NCBI GenBank assembly: GCA_964412845.1
Contig: CAYPQM010000051.1
Location: 1-38,934 of the forward strand
Source: JAWWPY01 sp964412845
Lineage (GTDB): Bacteria > Actinomycetota > Actinomycetes > Streptosporangiales > Streptosporangiaceae
Reading direction: 5' to 3'
DNA length: 38,934 nt
The stretch's first letter is position 1, and every line of letters starts with the position of its first letter. Below are positions 7,721-18,360 of the stretch, piece after piece. Made by a program: the position numbers and the translations under genes. The notes beneath the pieces were generated by a model. The model did not search any database. It was not told the origin of the DNA and saw only the letters and a program-made list of their open reading frames with translations.

Positions 7721-8352
7721 CTCGGTTCACCGCCAACGGTCAGCTGCCCACGTGGGCTGAATACTCCCGCCGTGGTCCCCAGGGATCTCCCGGGCACCAT
7801 CGCGCGAGTCCCATCCCCTTCCATCCTTCGATATACGCTGTCCAGGTCCGCCGCAGTGCGGTCCCTCACGGCCTGGCTCACTACGGCCTGGCTCACCAAT
7901 GTACGGCCGGAGCAGCGCAATATTCGGCTATTATTTTGACTGCCCGGGGGGCGCGGTAAGTGCTACATTTGTGCGAGGCGATTCTAACATGTCGGCCGCC
8001 GCCAATATCAGGCATCAAAGATTGCTTAATTATTCCGTAATAGCGCCGTGATAGAGGCGGCGCGGTCGCTTGTTCCCGGCGTCCAGGCCTGCGGCCGGAG
8101 GCAACGGCACACCCTGCGCCACGACCTCAGATATACCCGTCCTACCAGGGAAAACATGACTGGATCCGTCGCGACCGGGGTCGGCGCCAAGCAGGTGCCC
8201 GCCTAGTGCCCAGGCGAGCTCCCGGTACCCGCGGCATGACCGGAGAGTCTCGGCCAGCGGCCTGATACGTCAATTCTGGACATGGCATCTGTCAATCATT
8301 TACCTCGACACGATCATGCCTGGTAGGTTCACTCTCCCGACTCATCAAGCCG
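7721..8352. promoter_or_regulatory. Divergent intergenic region of the polysaccharide locus
   Basis: These 632 bp separate the divergent HlyD-type and glycosyltransferase genes and carry no gene I can support. A tandem pair of 15-bp units (CGGCCTGGCTCACTA, then CGGCCTGGCTCACCA) lies at 7869-7898. The stretch 7915-8050 is far more AT-rich than its surroundings and includes TTGACT, TACATT and TTATTCCGTAATA elements, so the promoters of both transcription units probably lie there. The spacings do not give one clear sigma-70 promoter. Confidence 0.45.
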
Positions 8353-8364
8353 TTGGGGGGAGCC

Positions 8365-10356
8365 TTGGAAGTAGCGCTGCAAGCGCTTGCGGCTGTGCTG
8401 CTTTTGGCATTGCTGGGGGGAACAGTACTGCCTTTTTTCACTGACAGCGCCGATGATCGCGGCGACGGGCGCACGGACGTCATCATCCCCCGGCATGTCC
8501 GCACACCGCCCCGCCGCCCGCGCACCTGGGTCTTCCTGGCCCTCGTGGCCACGCTCGGGCTGGTGTTCCTCGGCTGGCAGCACCCCTCACTGCCCGGCCT
8601 GTACGCACACGCGGTGAACAGCGCGGCGGTGGCTCTCACGCACAGTCCCGCCATGGTGAACGCCTATGTCGCACGACTGCGGCCGGCCAGCGTGTTCTTC
8701 GCGGTCGCCTACATCTCCGGGATCGCGCTGGTCATCCGGGCCAGCCCGGCGCGGCGCGTCGCGGCATTGGCGCACGCCCTGCTCTACCTCGCCCTGATGC
8801 TGCTCACCCACGTGTCCCTGATCACCGTCGGCATCGCGACCAGGATGCCGGCCGCCCCGTTCAGCGTCGAGGCAACCCTGGCCAACCTGTTCGTCGGCGG
8901 ACTGGTGATCATGCGCCTGACGTTCACGTCCTTCGTGCTGCCGCGGTCGACCACGGTCCCGGTCAGCCGGCACCGAAGCGGCTGGGACAGCATCCTGGCG
9001 GCCTGCGCGCTGATCACAGTCATCGCCACGATGATCGCGGGGTATGCGTTCATATCCGACCGGTCCACGCTGACCGCGACCTGGCGGAACTTCCTGCCCA
9101 TTTACACCCTGAGCCTGTTGTTCGTGCTCATCTTCGCCCCGCTGTGGGCCCTGTGGTGGACGAACCGCAGGCTGCCAAGCCCAGGTCCCGACCGGCCGCC
9201 CGTTGATGTCATCGTGCCCGCCTACAACGAGGAGGAGAACATCACCCGGCTGCTGCGTTCGGTCGACCTCGCCGCGGCACGCTATGGCGGCCCGGTGCGG
9301 GTCATGGTCTCCAACGACGGATCGGTCGATAACACTGCGCAGGTCGCCCTGCGCGCGATCGCGCGCATGCGGCACGCCAGGGGGGAGGTCATCAGCGCCC
9401 CGAACGCGGGCCAGGCCACCGCGCTGAACCGGGGGCTGGCCATCGCCGAGGCCGAGATCATCATCCGCATCGACGCCGACTGCGTGATGGGCCGCCGCGC
9501 GCTGGAGTACTCCGTGCCCTGGTTCCGGGATCCGGACATCGGCAGTGTGGGAGCCATGGAGGAACCCCGCACCGACACCGTCACCTGGTTCCACCGGCTG
9601 CGCGCCTTGGAGACCCTGTTCCAGTTCCGCTTTGCCCGGCTCGGGCAGAGCATGGTCGATGGGATCGTCGTCATACCCGGCACGTTCACGGCGTTCCGGC
9701 TCGGGCCCGCGAAGGCAGCGGGCGGGTTTCCCATCGGGATGAACGGTGAAGACGCGGATCTGACCATGCAGATCGGACGGCTCGGCTACCGAGTGGTCGT
9801 CGATCCACGAATCCGGTCCTATGAGGACGTGCCGCGCTCCGCCGGGGAGTTCGTCGAACAGCGAACCCGGTGGGCGCGGGGTGGCTTTCATGTCTTTGCC
9901 AGGCACCTGCCGTTCCGCTGCGGATCGGCCGGACCGCGGGTCTGGTTCTGGACGCTGCGCCGGGGCTTCTCGTGGTTCTCCGCCGAAGCTGGCCTGGTCG
10001 CCCCCATCTTCCTGGTGGAACTGGTGCTCACCCACCCCGGCTACCGGCACAGCGTGGCGATCCTCGCCCTGCTGTACGTGCTCGGCGGGACGCTGCCGCT
10101 GGCCATCAGCCTGCCGCTGGCCATCAAGTACGGGTACTGGCGCAGCATCCTGTGGGCGCCGACCTGGTTCGCCTACGCGTTCTTGCGCCGGCTGGCCACC
10201 CTGGAAGCGATTATCTCGCTGCCAACCCGGCCATTCCCCGCGGTGACGCCGTCCCGGTCGCCTGGTGCATCCCCCAGAACCCAGACCAGGCCCCTGTCTG
10301 TGGTGACCGATCCCGGCCGGGATTGGATGCACGTCCCGGATGATGACGACTACTAG
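8365..10356 (+). CDS. Membrane glycosyltransferase family 2 (cellulose/hyaluronan/NAG-transferase-like)
   Basis: A polytopic protein of about 663 aa. Roughly seven N-terminal membrane helices precede a GT2 catalytic domain, and about three helices follow it. The processive GT-A signature is complete: DVIVPAYNEEENI, SNDGS (9309-9323), D-A-D (9472-9480), a G-E-D acid motif near 9746, and QRTRW (9859-9873). It would polymerise a sugar nucleotide and probably move the chain across the membrane. TTG 8365 follows GGGGGAG very closely; TTG 8353 is also in frame, so the start is uncertain. With the divergent HlyD-type adaptor and lipoprotein it forms a likely exopolysaccharide unit. The polymer is unknown. 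Confidence 0.9.
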   Translation: MEVALQALAAVLLLALLGGTVLPFFTDSADDRGDGRTDVIIPRHVRTPPRRPRTWVFLALVATLGLVFLGWQHPSLPGLYAHAVNSAAVALTHSPAMVNAYVARLRPASVFFAVAYISGIALVIRASPARRVAALAHALLYLALMLLTHVSLITVGIATRMPAAPFSVEATLANLFVGGLVIMRLTFTSFVLPRSTTVPVSRHRSGWDSILAACALITVIATMIAGYAFISDRSTLTATWRNFLPIYTLSLLFVLIFAPLWALWWTNRRLPSPGPDRPPVDVIVPAYNEEENITRLLRSVDLAAARYGGPVRVMVSNDGSVDNTAQVALRAIARMRHARGEVISAPNAGQATALNRGLAIAEAEIIIRIDADCVMGRRALEYSVPWFRDPDIGSVGAMEEPRTDTVTWFHRLRALETLFQFRFARLGQSMVDGIVVIPGTFTAFRLGPAKAAGGFPIGMNGEDADLTMQIGRLGYRVVVDPRIRSYEDVPRSAGEFVEQRTRWARGGFHVFARHLPFRCGSAGPRVWFWTLRRGFSWFSAEAGLVAPIFLVELVLTHPGYRHSVAILALLYVLGGTLPLAISLPLAIKYGYWRSILWAPTWFAYAFLRRLATLEAIISLPTRPFPAVTPSRSPGASPRTQTRPLSVVTDPGRDWMHVPDDDDY

Positions 10357-10446
10357 CAATCCTTTGGGTCGCTGGGGTGCGCCCCGTGGATCTTGGCGAG
10401 TGCGGGCGGTGATCCAGGCGGCGAGCGGCCGTCCGGGGTGACGGGC

Positions 10447-11730
10447 CTAAGGGGCGGCCTGGGCCAGATCCCGGCCCGGGACTCGCGAGCGACGGCGCGC
10501 CGGGTGGGCCAGCGCGTCGGTGAGTTCGCCGAGCGCATGCAGGGTATGCGCGCTGACCACAGCGTCGCAGTACGGCCAGGCGGCCGCCATGCCGCCGGCC
10601 AGCGGCTGGTACTGATCGCTCTTGGTCCGCGGGTTCACCCATACGATCCGGTAGGCCACCCGGGAAAGCCGTTCCATCTCGCGGCGGAGCAGCGCGGGAT
10701 CGCCGGTGTCCCACCCGTCTGAGATGATGACGATGACTGCGCCGCGGGCTAGGCCGGCCCGGCCACGAGTGTCGTTGAACTCCTTGATCGAGGCGCCGAT
10801 GCGCGTCCCGCCCAGCCAGTCGGGCGCGGTCTGGCCCGCCCGCTGCAGGGCCAGTTCCGGGCGGATGTGTGCGAGCGTGCCGGTCAGCCTGGTGAGCCTG
10901 GTAGCGAAAGTGAATACCTCCGCTTGCGCCCCGCCCGCCGCGCAGTACAGCAGCTGCAGCATGGCCCGCGCATACGGCTCCATCGAACCCGAGATGTCGC
11001 ACAGCACGACCAGCCGGCGGGGCTGCCGGGACGGCGCCCGCCGGGCTAGCCGCAGCGGGTCGCCCCCGGTCCGCCGCGCCTGGCGCAGCGTGGCCCGCAG
11101 GTCTGTCCGTTTGCCATGCGCAGTGGGCTGGTGGCGGCGAGACCGGCGGAGCGGCACGGCCAGCGTGAGTTTGCGCATCAGACCGGCCAGCGTCAGCAAT
11201 TCCTCCGGCGTCAATTCGGCGAAATCGGTGCCCGCCAGGCGTTCCGCTCCGCTGGCCAGCATGGGGAGCCCGGCTGCCGCGTCGGCGGCCGACTCCGCGT
11301 CATCGTGTTCACCTGGCTGCAGCGAACTGGCGCGCTGCTCCGCGGCCGGCGGCTGACCCTGCTGCGGCTGCGCATCGCCCGGCTCGCCGTCATGCGCCTT
11401 GGCCGCGCGGGCAGCCGCCGCGAGAATGTCGTCCGCCGCTGGCCGGAAGCTTTCCCCGCGCAACGGGAGCGCTTGCGGATCGCTCCGTGTCTCTACCGGG
11501 TCGGCCAGACCGCCGAACATCGCGTTGAAGACCCGGGCCAGGGTTTCCACCTGTGAATGCCCGGAGACCAGCGTCGCCAGCGCACACAGGTACAACTCAC
11601 GCTGGGTAGCCGGCCGCGCGACGATCACGGCCCGGGCGAAACGCTCGCACCGGGCCGGGTCGGCCGGCACCCCAGCCTCGCGCAACGCGGCACCGAACCG
11701 CGCGGCGCTGCGGGCCAGATCCTCAGTCAT
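10447..11730 (-). CDS. coxE: VWA domain protein, CoxE type (cluster I)
   Basis: From ATG 11730 it is 427 aa. The N-terminal half is CoxE-like helical, followed by a charged linker and a C-terminal von Willebrand A domain with an intact MIDAS (DISGSM, D245) and the later ISDGWDTGD segment. CoxE-type proteins work with a MoxR ATPase (CoxD) in maturing the Cu-S-Mo site of CO dehydrogenase. A Gln/Ala/Asp-rich low-complexity insert lies at about 105-155. It is the last gene of cluster I, downstream of moxR. ATG codons at 11733 and 11730 are adjacent. A 46-bp copy of this start region lies about 90 bp upstream. Confidence 0.88.
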   Translation of the reverse strand: MTEDLARSAARFGAALREAGVPADPARCERFARAVIVARPATQRELYLCALATLVSGHSQVETLARVFNAMFGGLADPVETRSDPQALPLRGESFRPAADDILAAAARAAKAHDGEPGDAQPQQGQPPAAEQRASSLQPGEHDDAESAADAAAGLPMLASGAERLAGTDFAELTPEELLTLAGLMRKLTLAVPLRRSRRHQPTAHGKRTDLRATLRQARRTGGDPLRLARRAPSRQPRRLVVLCDISGSMEPYARAMLQLLYCAAGGAQAEVFTFATRLTRLTGTLAHIRPELALQRAGQTAPDWLGGTRIGASIKEFNDTRGRAGLARGAVIVIISDGWDTGDPALLRREMERLSRVAYRIVWVNPRTKSDQYQPLAGGMAAAWPYCDAVVSAHTLHALGELTDALAHPARRRSRVPGRDLAQAAP

Positions 11731-11829
11731 CATCACCCGCCAAACGACCACGCCTGGTCCGGCCGGCCGGGGCCAGACGCAGTACCGAACCGCGCGGCGG
11801 CGCGACCTCGATCCTCAGTCATCATCACC
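11692..11829. repeat. Direct duplication of the coxE start region
   Basis: Segments 11692-11738 and 11784-11829 are about 80% identical, sharing ACCGAACCGCGCGGCG and ATCCTCAGTCATCATCACC. On the minus strand the first is the true coxE start (ATGATGACTGAGGATC). The second is a silent copy whose ATGATGACTGA now supplies the last codons and stop of the upstream moxR gene. Confidence 0.75.
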
Positions 11830-12753
11830 GGCTGCGGCGTTGCTGCCCGCCGCGTTGCTGGCCGCGGCATGGCTGGCCACGGGGGTCAATCCAGCCAGCC
11901 GGACCGCCTGGAGGTCTTCCTCGTACTTGATCACCGCGCCCACCGTCCGGGCCGCGGACGCCTCGTCGAGGCCGACGGCTCCCAGCACACCCAGCGCCTC
12001 GGCCCAGCTGATCGCTTCCGCGACCCCCGGCGGCTTGGCCAGGTCCAGGCCGCGCAACCGGGCCACGCCCCGCGCTACCTGCCCGGCGAGCGGGCCAGCG
12101 GCGGCGGGCACCCGGCGCCGGATGATCGCGGCGACCCGCTCCACGTCCGGGTACTCGATCCAGTGATAGAGGCAGCGCCGCTTGAGCGCGTCGTGCAGAT
12201 CGCGGGTGCGGTTGGAGGTCAGCACTACGACGGGCGGGAACACGGCCCGCCTGGTGCCGAGTTCCGGGATGGTGACCGCGGACTCCGCGAGAAGCTCGAA
12301 AAGGAACGCCTCGAACTCGTCGTCCCCTCGGTCCACCTCATCGATCAGCAGCACCGCCGGGCGTGGGCCCGGATGATCGAGCGCGGCCAGCAGCGGGCGG
12401 GCCAGCAGGTATTCCTCGCTGAACAGATCGGCGTCACGCAGGGTCTCACCCCTCGACTCGGCCAACCTGATCGCCAGCAACTGGCGCGGGTAGTTCCATT
12501 CGTAGAGCGCCTCGGCCGCAGTGAGGCCCTCGTAGCACTGGAGCCGGATCAGCGGCGTGTCGAGGACATGGGCAAGCGCCTTGGCCGCCTCGGTCTTGCC
12601 GACCCCCGGCTCACCTTCAAGCAGGATCGGCTGGGCCATCCGGGCGGCCAGGAACAGGGCCGTGCCGAGTGGCTCATCGGCCAGGTAATCGGCCGATTCG
12701 AGGGCGTCAAGGAGCGTGCCGACGTCGGGCAGCCGCTGCGCGAGATCACTCAT
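11815..12753 (-). CDS. coxD: MoxR-family AAA+ ATPase, CoxD type (cluster I)
   Basis: An AAA+ ATPase of about 312 aa from ATG 12753. With the upstream in-frame ATG 12795 it would be 326 aa. Numbered from the longer form, Walker A is GEPGVGKT (61-68), Walker B is AVLLIDEVD (147-155), sensor 1 is VVLTSNRTR and the arginine-rich ALKRRCLYHWIEYP follows. It closely resembles the MoxR protein at 27475. CoxD-like ATPases partner with CoxE in assembling the Cu-Mo site of CO dehydrogenase. I prefer 12753 because its paralogue begins at the equivalent point. Three in-frame ATGs here come from 21-bp tandem repeats. The C-terminal HAAASNAAGSNAAAGDDD tail is low complexity and ends in a duplicated copy of the coxE start. 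Confidence 0.9.
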   Translation of the reverse strand: MSDLAQRLPDVGTLLDALESADYLADEPLGTALFLAARMAQPILLEGEPGVGKTEAAKALAHVLDTPLIRLQCYEGLTAAEALYEWNYPRQLLAIRLAESRGETLRDADLFSEEYLLARPLLAALDHPGPRPAVLLIDEVDRGDDEFEAFLFELLAESAVTIPELGTRRAVFPPVVVLTSNRTRDLHDALKRRCLYHWIEYPDVERVAAIIRRRVPAAAGPLAGQVARGVARLRGLDLAKPPGVAEAISWAEALGVLGAVGLDEASAARTVGAVIKYEEDLQAVRLAGLTPVASHAAASNAAGSNAAAGDDD

Positions 12754-12850
12754 CCCTGGGTCACCGCTGTCCATCCCTGGGCCACTGCTGTTCATCCCTA
12801 GATCCCCACGGGCCTAGATCCCCACGGGCCATCCCTAGATCACCACGAGC
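12751..12850. repeat. 21-bp tandem repeats over the coxD start
   Basis: Imperfect 21-bp units begin CATCCCTGGG or CATCCCTAGA at 12751, 12772, 12793 and 12830, with a 16-bp partial unit at 12814. On the coding strand each full unit carries GGGATG, so the array multiplies potential start sites for the MoxR gene. The two units inside the gene encode the heptads SGPGMDS and GDPGMSD. Confidence 0.75.
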
Positions 12851-12855
12851 CCCAC

Positions 12856-15230
<2,375 letters not shown>

Positions 15231-15234
<4 letters not shown>

Positions 15235-15764
15235 CCGGGCCCGCCGTCATGCTCGGCCTGGTTGCTGCCGTCCTCGCCCGAATCGTGGTCCAGGCGCTGG
15301 TCCGCATCCGCATGCTCCGCGGCCCAGCGGACGGACCGCACGATGTTCTCGTAGCCGGTGCACCGGCAGATCTGCCCGGACAACGCTTCCCGGATCTCCT
15401 CGGTGGACGGGTCCGGGACGCGATCCAGCAGCCACCGGGCGGTCAGCATCATCCCCGGCGTGCAGAACCCGCACTGCAGCCCATGGCACTCCGCGAAGCC
15501 CTGCTGGATCGGATCAAGCACGCCATCGCGTTCGAGATCTTCCACGGTGCGCACCTCGTGCCCGTCCGCCATGGCGGTGAGCACCGTGCACGATTTGACC
15601 GGGGTGTCGTCCAGCCAGACCACGCAGGCTCCGCAATTGGACGTATCACAGCCCCAGTGCGAGCCGGTCAGCCGCAGCTCGTCGCGCAGGAAGTGAATCA
15701 GCAGCAACCGCGCCTCGACCTCCCGGGTGTACTCGGCGCCGTTGACGTTGACGGTGATCTGCAT
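15231..15764 (-). CDS. coxS: CO dehydrogenase small [2Fe-2S] subunit (cluster I)
   Basis: A 177-aa iron-sulfur subunit. The plant-ferredoxin-type cluster uses C39, C44, C47 and C59 (GCDTSNCGAC...KSC). The helical-domain cluster uses C98, C101, C133 and C135 (CGFC...CRC). It carries electrons from the Mo-Cu site to FAD. ATG 15764 begins one base after the coxM stop, and the gene ends in a 4-bp overlap with coxL, so M-S-L are translationally coupled. Compared with cluster II it has an extended acidic, Asp/Gly-rich C-terminal tail of about 25 residues. Confidence 0.94.
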
Positions 15765-15765
15765 G

Positions 15766-16641
15766 TCAGGCGTCCTGCGGCCGGGCCCGGCGCAGCGCCT
15801 TGCGCAGCGCCCGCACAGTGAGCTCCTGGGCGAGATGCCTCTTGTAGTCGGCCGGGCCACGCTGATCCGAGCTGGGCCGGCAATGCTCGGCCGCGATCTC
15901 ACCGGCCCGGGCGAAGCTCGCCTCGGTGGCGGGCGCCCCGCGCAGGAACTCCTCAGCCTCAGCCGCGGAGAAGTGCTGCGCGCCGACGGCGGTGAGGCCG
16001 ACGCCCGCCTCCGCGATAGTGGCACCGGCCAGCCAGATAGCCGCGCCAGCCGCGCCGACCGGCCAGTCGCCGACCCGGCGGCCCACCTTCTCATAGCTGC
16101 TGCCGCCGCCCGGCCTGATCGCGATCCTGATCTCGGTCAACAGCTCGCCGGGCGCCACCACGGTCTCGTAAGGCCCGGTGTGGAACTCGCGGGCGGGCAC
16201 CGTCCTGCTGCCCGCCGGATCCTGGATGACCATGGTCGCCTTCAGCGCGGCGAACGTCGCGGACAGGTCCTCCGACGGGTCAGCCTGGCAGAGCGAGCCG
16301 CCGACGGTGCCCCAGTTGCGGACGATCGGGTCAGCGATCACCTTCTCGGCGTCATGCAGGATGGCGAAGTGCTTCCCCGCCACCGCCGAGTCAAGCAGTT
16401 GCGCGTGCCGGGTCATCGCGCCGATCCGCAGCTCGCCATCGGTCACCTTGATGTAAGAGAGCTCACTGAGCCCGTTGATGTCGATCAACGTCTCCGGCTG
16501 CGCGATCCGGAGCTTCATCATCGGGATCAGGCTGTGCCCACCAGCCAGAATGCGGGCCTCGGGACCGAATCGGGCCAGCAGGGCCAGCGCATGCTCGACG
16601 CTGGTTGCCTTCTCGTACTCGACGTACGCCGGAACCTGCAA
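15766..16641 (-). CDS. coxM: CO dehydrogenase medium FAD-binding subunit (cluster I)
   Basis: About 291 aa. FAD-binding motifs are AGGHSLIPMMKLR near the N-terminus and RNWGTVGGSL in the middle, followed by the CODH flavoprotein C-terminal domain (YKRHLAQELTVRAL). It transfers electrons from CoxS to the acceptor. I chose TTG 16641 because GAGGGAGG lies at good spacing and the protein then begins (LQVPAYVEYEKA) where known CoxM begin. GTG 16665 is an in-frame alternative. It is the first gene of coxM-S-L-D-E and faces the divergent LysR gene. Confidence 0.92.
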   Translation of the reverse strand: MQVPAYVEYEKATSVEHALALLARFGPEARILAGGHSLIPMMKLRIAQPETLIDINGLSELSYIKVTDGELRIGAMTRHAQLLDSAVAGKHFAILHDAEKVIADPIVRNWGTVGGSLCQADPSEDLSATFAALKATMVIQDPAGSRTVPAREFHTGPYETVVAPGELLTEIRIAIRPGGGSSYEKVGRRVGDWPVGAAGAAIWLAGATIAEAGVGLTAVGAQHFSAAEAEEFLRGAPATEASFARAGEIAAEHCRPSSDQRGPADYKRHLAQELTVRALRKALRRARPQDA

Positions 16642-16784
16642 TACGCCTCCCTCGCGGTTCGCCACGAGTTTACGAGGGGATCAGGGCGACGGCGACGGCC
16701 GGGAACGAGGACCGGCGGGTGGCTGCTGACGCCAGGCCGACGACGGCCGCCGTTTCGCCGCAACCTCGGACAATGCCCAGCTGG

Positions 16785-16802
16785 GTAAATTGCACGTAAA
16801 TT
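16785..16802. promoter_or_regulatory. Helical-phase direct repeat in the coxM/lysR intergenic region
   Basis: GTAAATT occurs at 16785-16791 and again at 16796-16802, exactly 11 bp apart, ten bases before the LysR start. The rest of the ~150-bp divergent region is GC-rich. A repeated AT-rich element one helical turn apart, between a LysR gene and the operon it faces, is the expected position of a LysR autoregulatory site or overlapping promoter. The role is inferred. Confidence 0.4.
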
Positions 16803-16811
16803 AGGACTGCC

Positions 16812-17759
16812 ATGACCCTTACCCAGCTCAACGCGTTTGTCCTGGTCGCCCGGCTCGGCTCGGTTACCGCGGCCGCGAACGCACTCGGCGTCAGTGAGCC
16901 GGCGGTGTCGCAGGCGCTGACCGCCCTCCGGCAGCACCTCGGCGACCAGCTAGTCAGCCGCGGACCCGCGGGGATGACGCTGACCGCGGGCGGGTCCAGG
17001 CTGCTGGCCACCGCGTCGCAGATCGTCGTGCTCGGCGCGGAGGCTCATGCCGCGGTGCGTGCCGCACAGGGCGCCCCGGAGCAGATGCGGGTGGTGGCCA
17101 CCTCCACGATCGCCGAATTCGTGGTCAGCCCGCTGATGGAGGCGTTCACCCGGCGCTTCGCGGGCTCCGTCGAAGTGTCGGCCGGCGTGGCGGTCAGCAA
17201 CGAGATGGCCGTGCTGGTCGCCAACCGGCTGGCCGACGTGGCCATCGGCCCCAGCGCGACCCGCGACCCGGCCCTCCCCGTGGTGAGCGAGCCGATCTTC
17301 CGGTACCGCCTGGTCGTGGTCACCGCCGGGCAGTCCCGGCTGCGCGGCAACGCCCGTCAGTGGCGGTGGCTGGTCGATCCGTCGGGCACCGACCCCGGCA
17401 GCGACACCGGCCAGTTGCTGGCCAAGCTGCGGATACCGGAGAACAGGATCGGAGTGTTCCCCAACCAGACCGCCGCCTGGGCTGCGGCGGCGGATGGGGC
17501 CGGGGTGGCGCCAGCGGTCGAGCACCTCGTCACCCAGCAACTGCGCCGGGGTGAGCTCTCCCTGGTCGACCTGCCCGGATCGCGGGTTGACGCCTGCTGG
17601 CATGCCACCTTGCTGGAGCGCCAGCACCGCAGCATGGCCGCGAGCGCGCTGCGGCGCTTCCTCAGCACCCCGGAGGCCATGCAGCTGATGCGCTCGCCAG
17701 CGGCTGGCGTGCCGCCCTCACGGTTCCGGCCACCCGTCTATGTCACAATCTGGAGTTAA
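16812..17759 (+). CDS. LysR-family transcriptional regulator
   Basis: A 315-aa LysR regulator. The N-terminal winged helix-turn-helix is clear (LNAFVLVARLGSVTAAANAL, then VSEPAVSQALTALRQHLG), with a typical linker helix. The effector-binding domain follows (MRVVATSTIAEFVVSPLMEAF, VSNEMAVLVANRLADVAIG). It is divergently transcribed from coxM, the classic arrangement for a LysR activator of the adjacent operon, so it probably controls cluster I, perhaps in response to CO or carbon status. The last ~30 residues are a non-conserved tail. Confidence 0.92.
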   Translation: MTLTQLNAFVLVARLGSVTAAANALGVSEPAVSQALTALRQHLGDQLVSRGPAGMTLTAGGSRLLATASQIVVLGAEAHAAVRAAQGAPEQMRVVATSTIAEFVVSPLMEAFTRRFAGSVEVSAGVAVSNEMAVLVANRLADVAIGPSATRDPALPVVSEPIFRYRLVVVTAGQSRLRGNARQWRWLVDPSGTDPGSDTGQLLAKLRIPENRIGVFPNQTAAWAAAADGAGVAPAVEHLVTQQLRRGELSLVDLPGSRVDACWHATLLERQHRSMAASALRRFLSTPEAMQLMRSPAAGVPPSRFRPPVYVTIWS

Positions 17760-17879
17760 GCCCCTACAGGCTGATCGGCTTCGCAAAGCGCGCATACTGA
17801 GTGGAGCCGCAGGCCACGGGCTGTTGGGCCCGACTTAAGCAAGAGCTTATTCGCGCCTTGCGGGTCGGTCAGGGCGGGC

Positions 17880-17897
17880 GGATTATGCGGATTATGT
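17880..17897 (+). repeat. 9-bp tandem repeat upstream of cluster II
   Basis: GGATTATGC and GGATTATGT are adjacent at 17880-17888 and 17889-17897. They are AT-rich relative to their surroundings and lie about 60 bp before the small hypothetical gene that precedes coxM of cluster II. This may be a regulator site or part of a promoter. Function is not shown. Confidence 0.35.
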
Positions 17898-17955
17898 GGT
17901 TCTCATCACAAGTGTCGGCGCCCCCTGGGCCCGTCCAACGGCAGGAGCGTGCGGC

Positions 17956-18270
17956 ATGCGGATAGAGTCCAGCGGCCACAGCCAAGGAAATCCGCGCCTG
18001 TACGAACTGGTCGAGCATGCACCAAAGACCGGGAAGAGCCCGACCGTCTGGGCTTGGCCGGAGTTGATGGACTACCTCAAGATCGCTGGTCAGCCCGTCG
18101 CCGGGCCGTGGCCGCCACACCAGGAGCCGCGCCCGGACCCCGAGGAAGACTCGCTTCCGGTGGCCGTGGCTGACCCGGAAGGGATACCTGCCCGGCCGCA
18201 GCCCGAACTGGCCGCGCCCGAGCAGGTCGGGCCCGGACCCGAGCCGCTCGGGCCCGAAGAACGGCCATAG
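17956..18270 (+). CDS. Hypothetical protein preceding cluster II
   Basis: A 104-aa protein from ATG 17956 with GGAG upstream; the frame is open from 17896. The N-terminal half (LYELVEHAPKTGKSPTVWAW, PELMDYLKIAG) looks like a small folded unit. The C-terminal half is Pro/Glu-rich (PGPEPLGPEERP) and probably disordered. No family is recognised. GC-rich third positions support coding. It is 90 bp upstream of coxM on the same strand and could be the first gene of the cluster II transcript. Confidence 0.5.
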   Translation: MRIESSGHSQGNPRLYELVEHAPKTGKSPTVWAWPELMDYLKIAGQPVAGPWPPHQEPRPDPEEDSLPVAVADPEGIPARPQPELAAPEQVGPGPEPLGPEERP

Positions 18271-18314
18271 CCCGATCCCAGTCTTTCCGACGAGCGCTGA
18301 CCTGCGGCTTCGAA

Positions 18315-18350
18315 GTCCAGGCCGGACACTGACGTCCAGACAGGACACTG
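18315..18350 (+). repeat. Direct repeat just before coxM (cluster II)
   Basis: GTCCAGGCCGGACACTG (18315-18331) recurs with two changes as GTCCAGACAGGACACTG (18334-18350), a 19-bp period. It lies immediately upstream of the coxM Shine-Dalgarno site and may be a binding site for a regulator, or one more of the tandem duplications seen in this window. Confidence 0.5.
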
Positions 18351-18360
18351 GAGGACCCGT

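Noticed and set aside
7717..7920. 67-codon minus-strand frame upstream of the HlyD-type gene
   Set aside because: No ribosome site, it covers the 15-bp repeat, and its composition is not protein-like.
7936..7970. Promoter TTGACT ... TACATT for the glycosyltransferase
   Set aside because: The spacer is about 22 bp, too long for a standard sigma-70 promoter.
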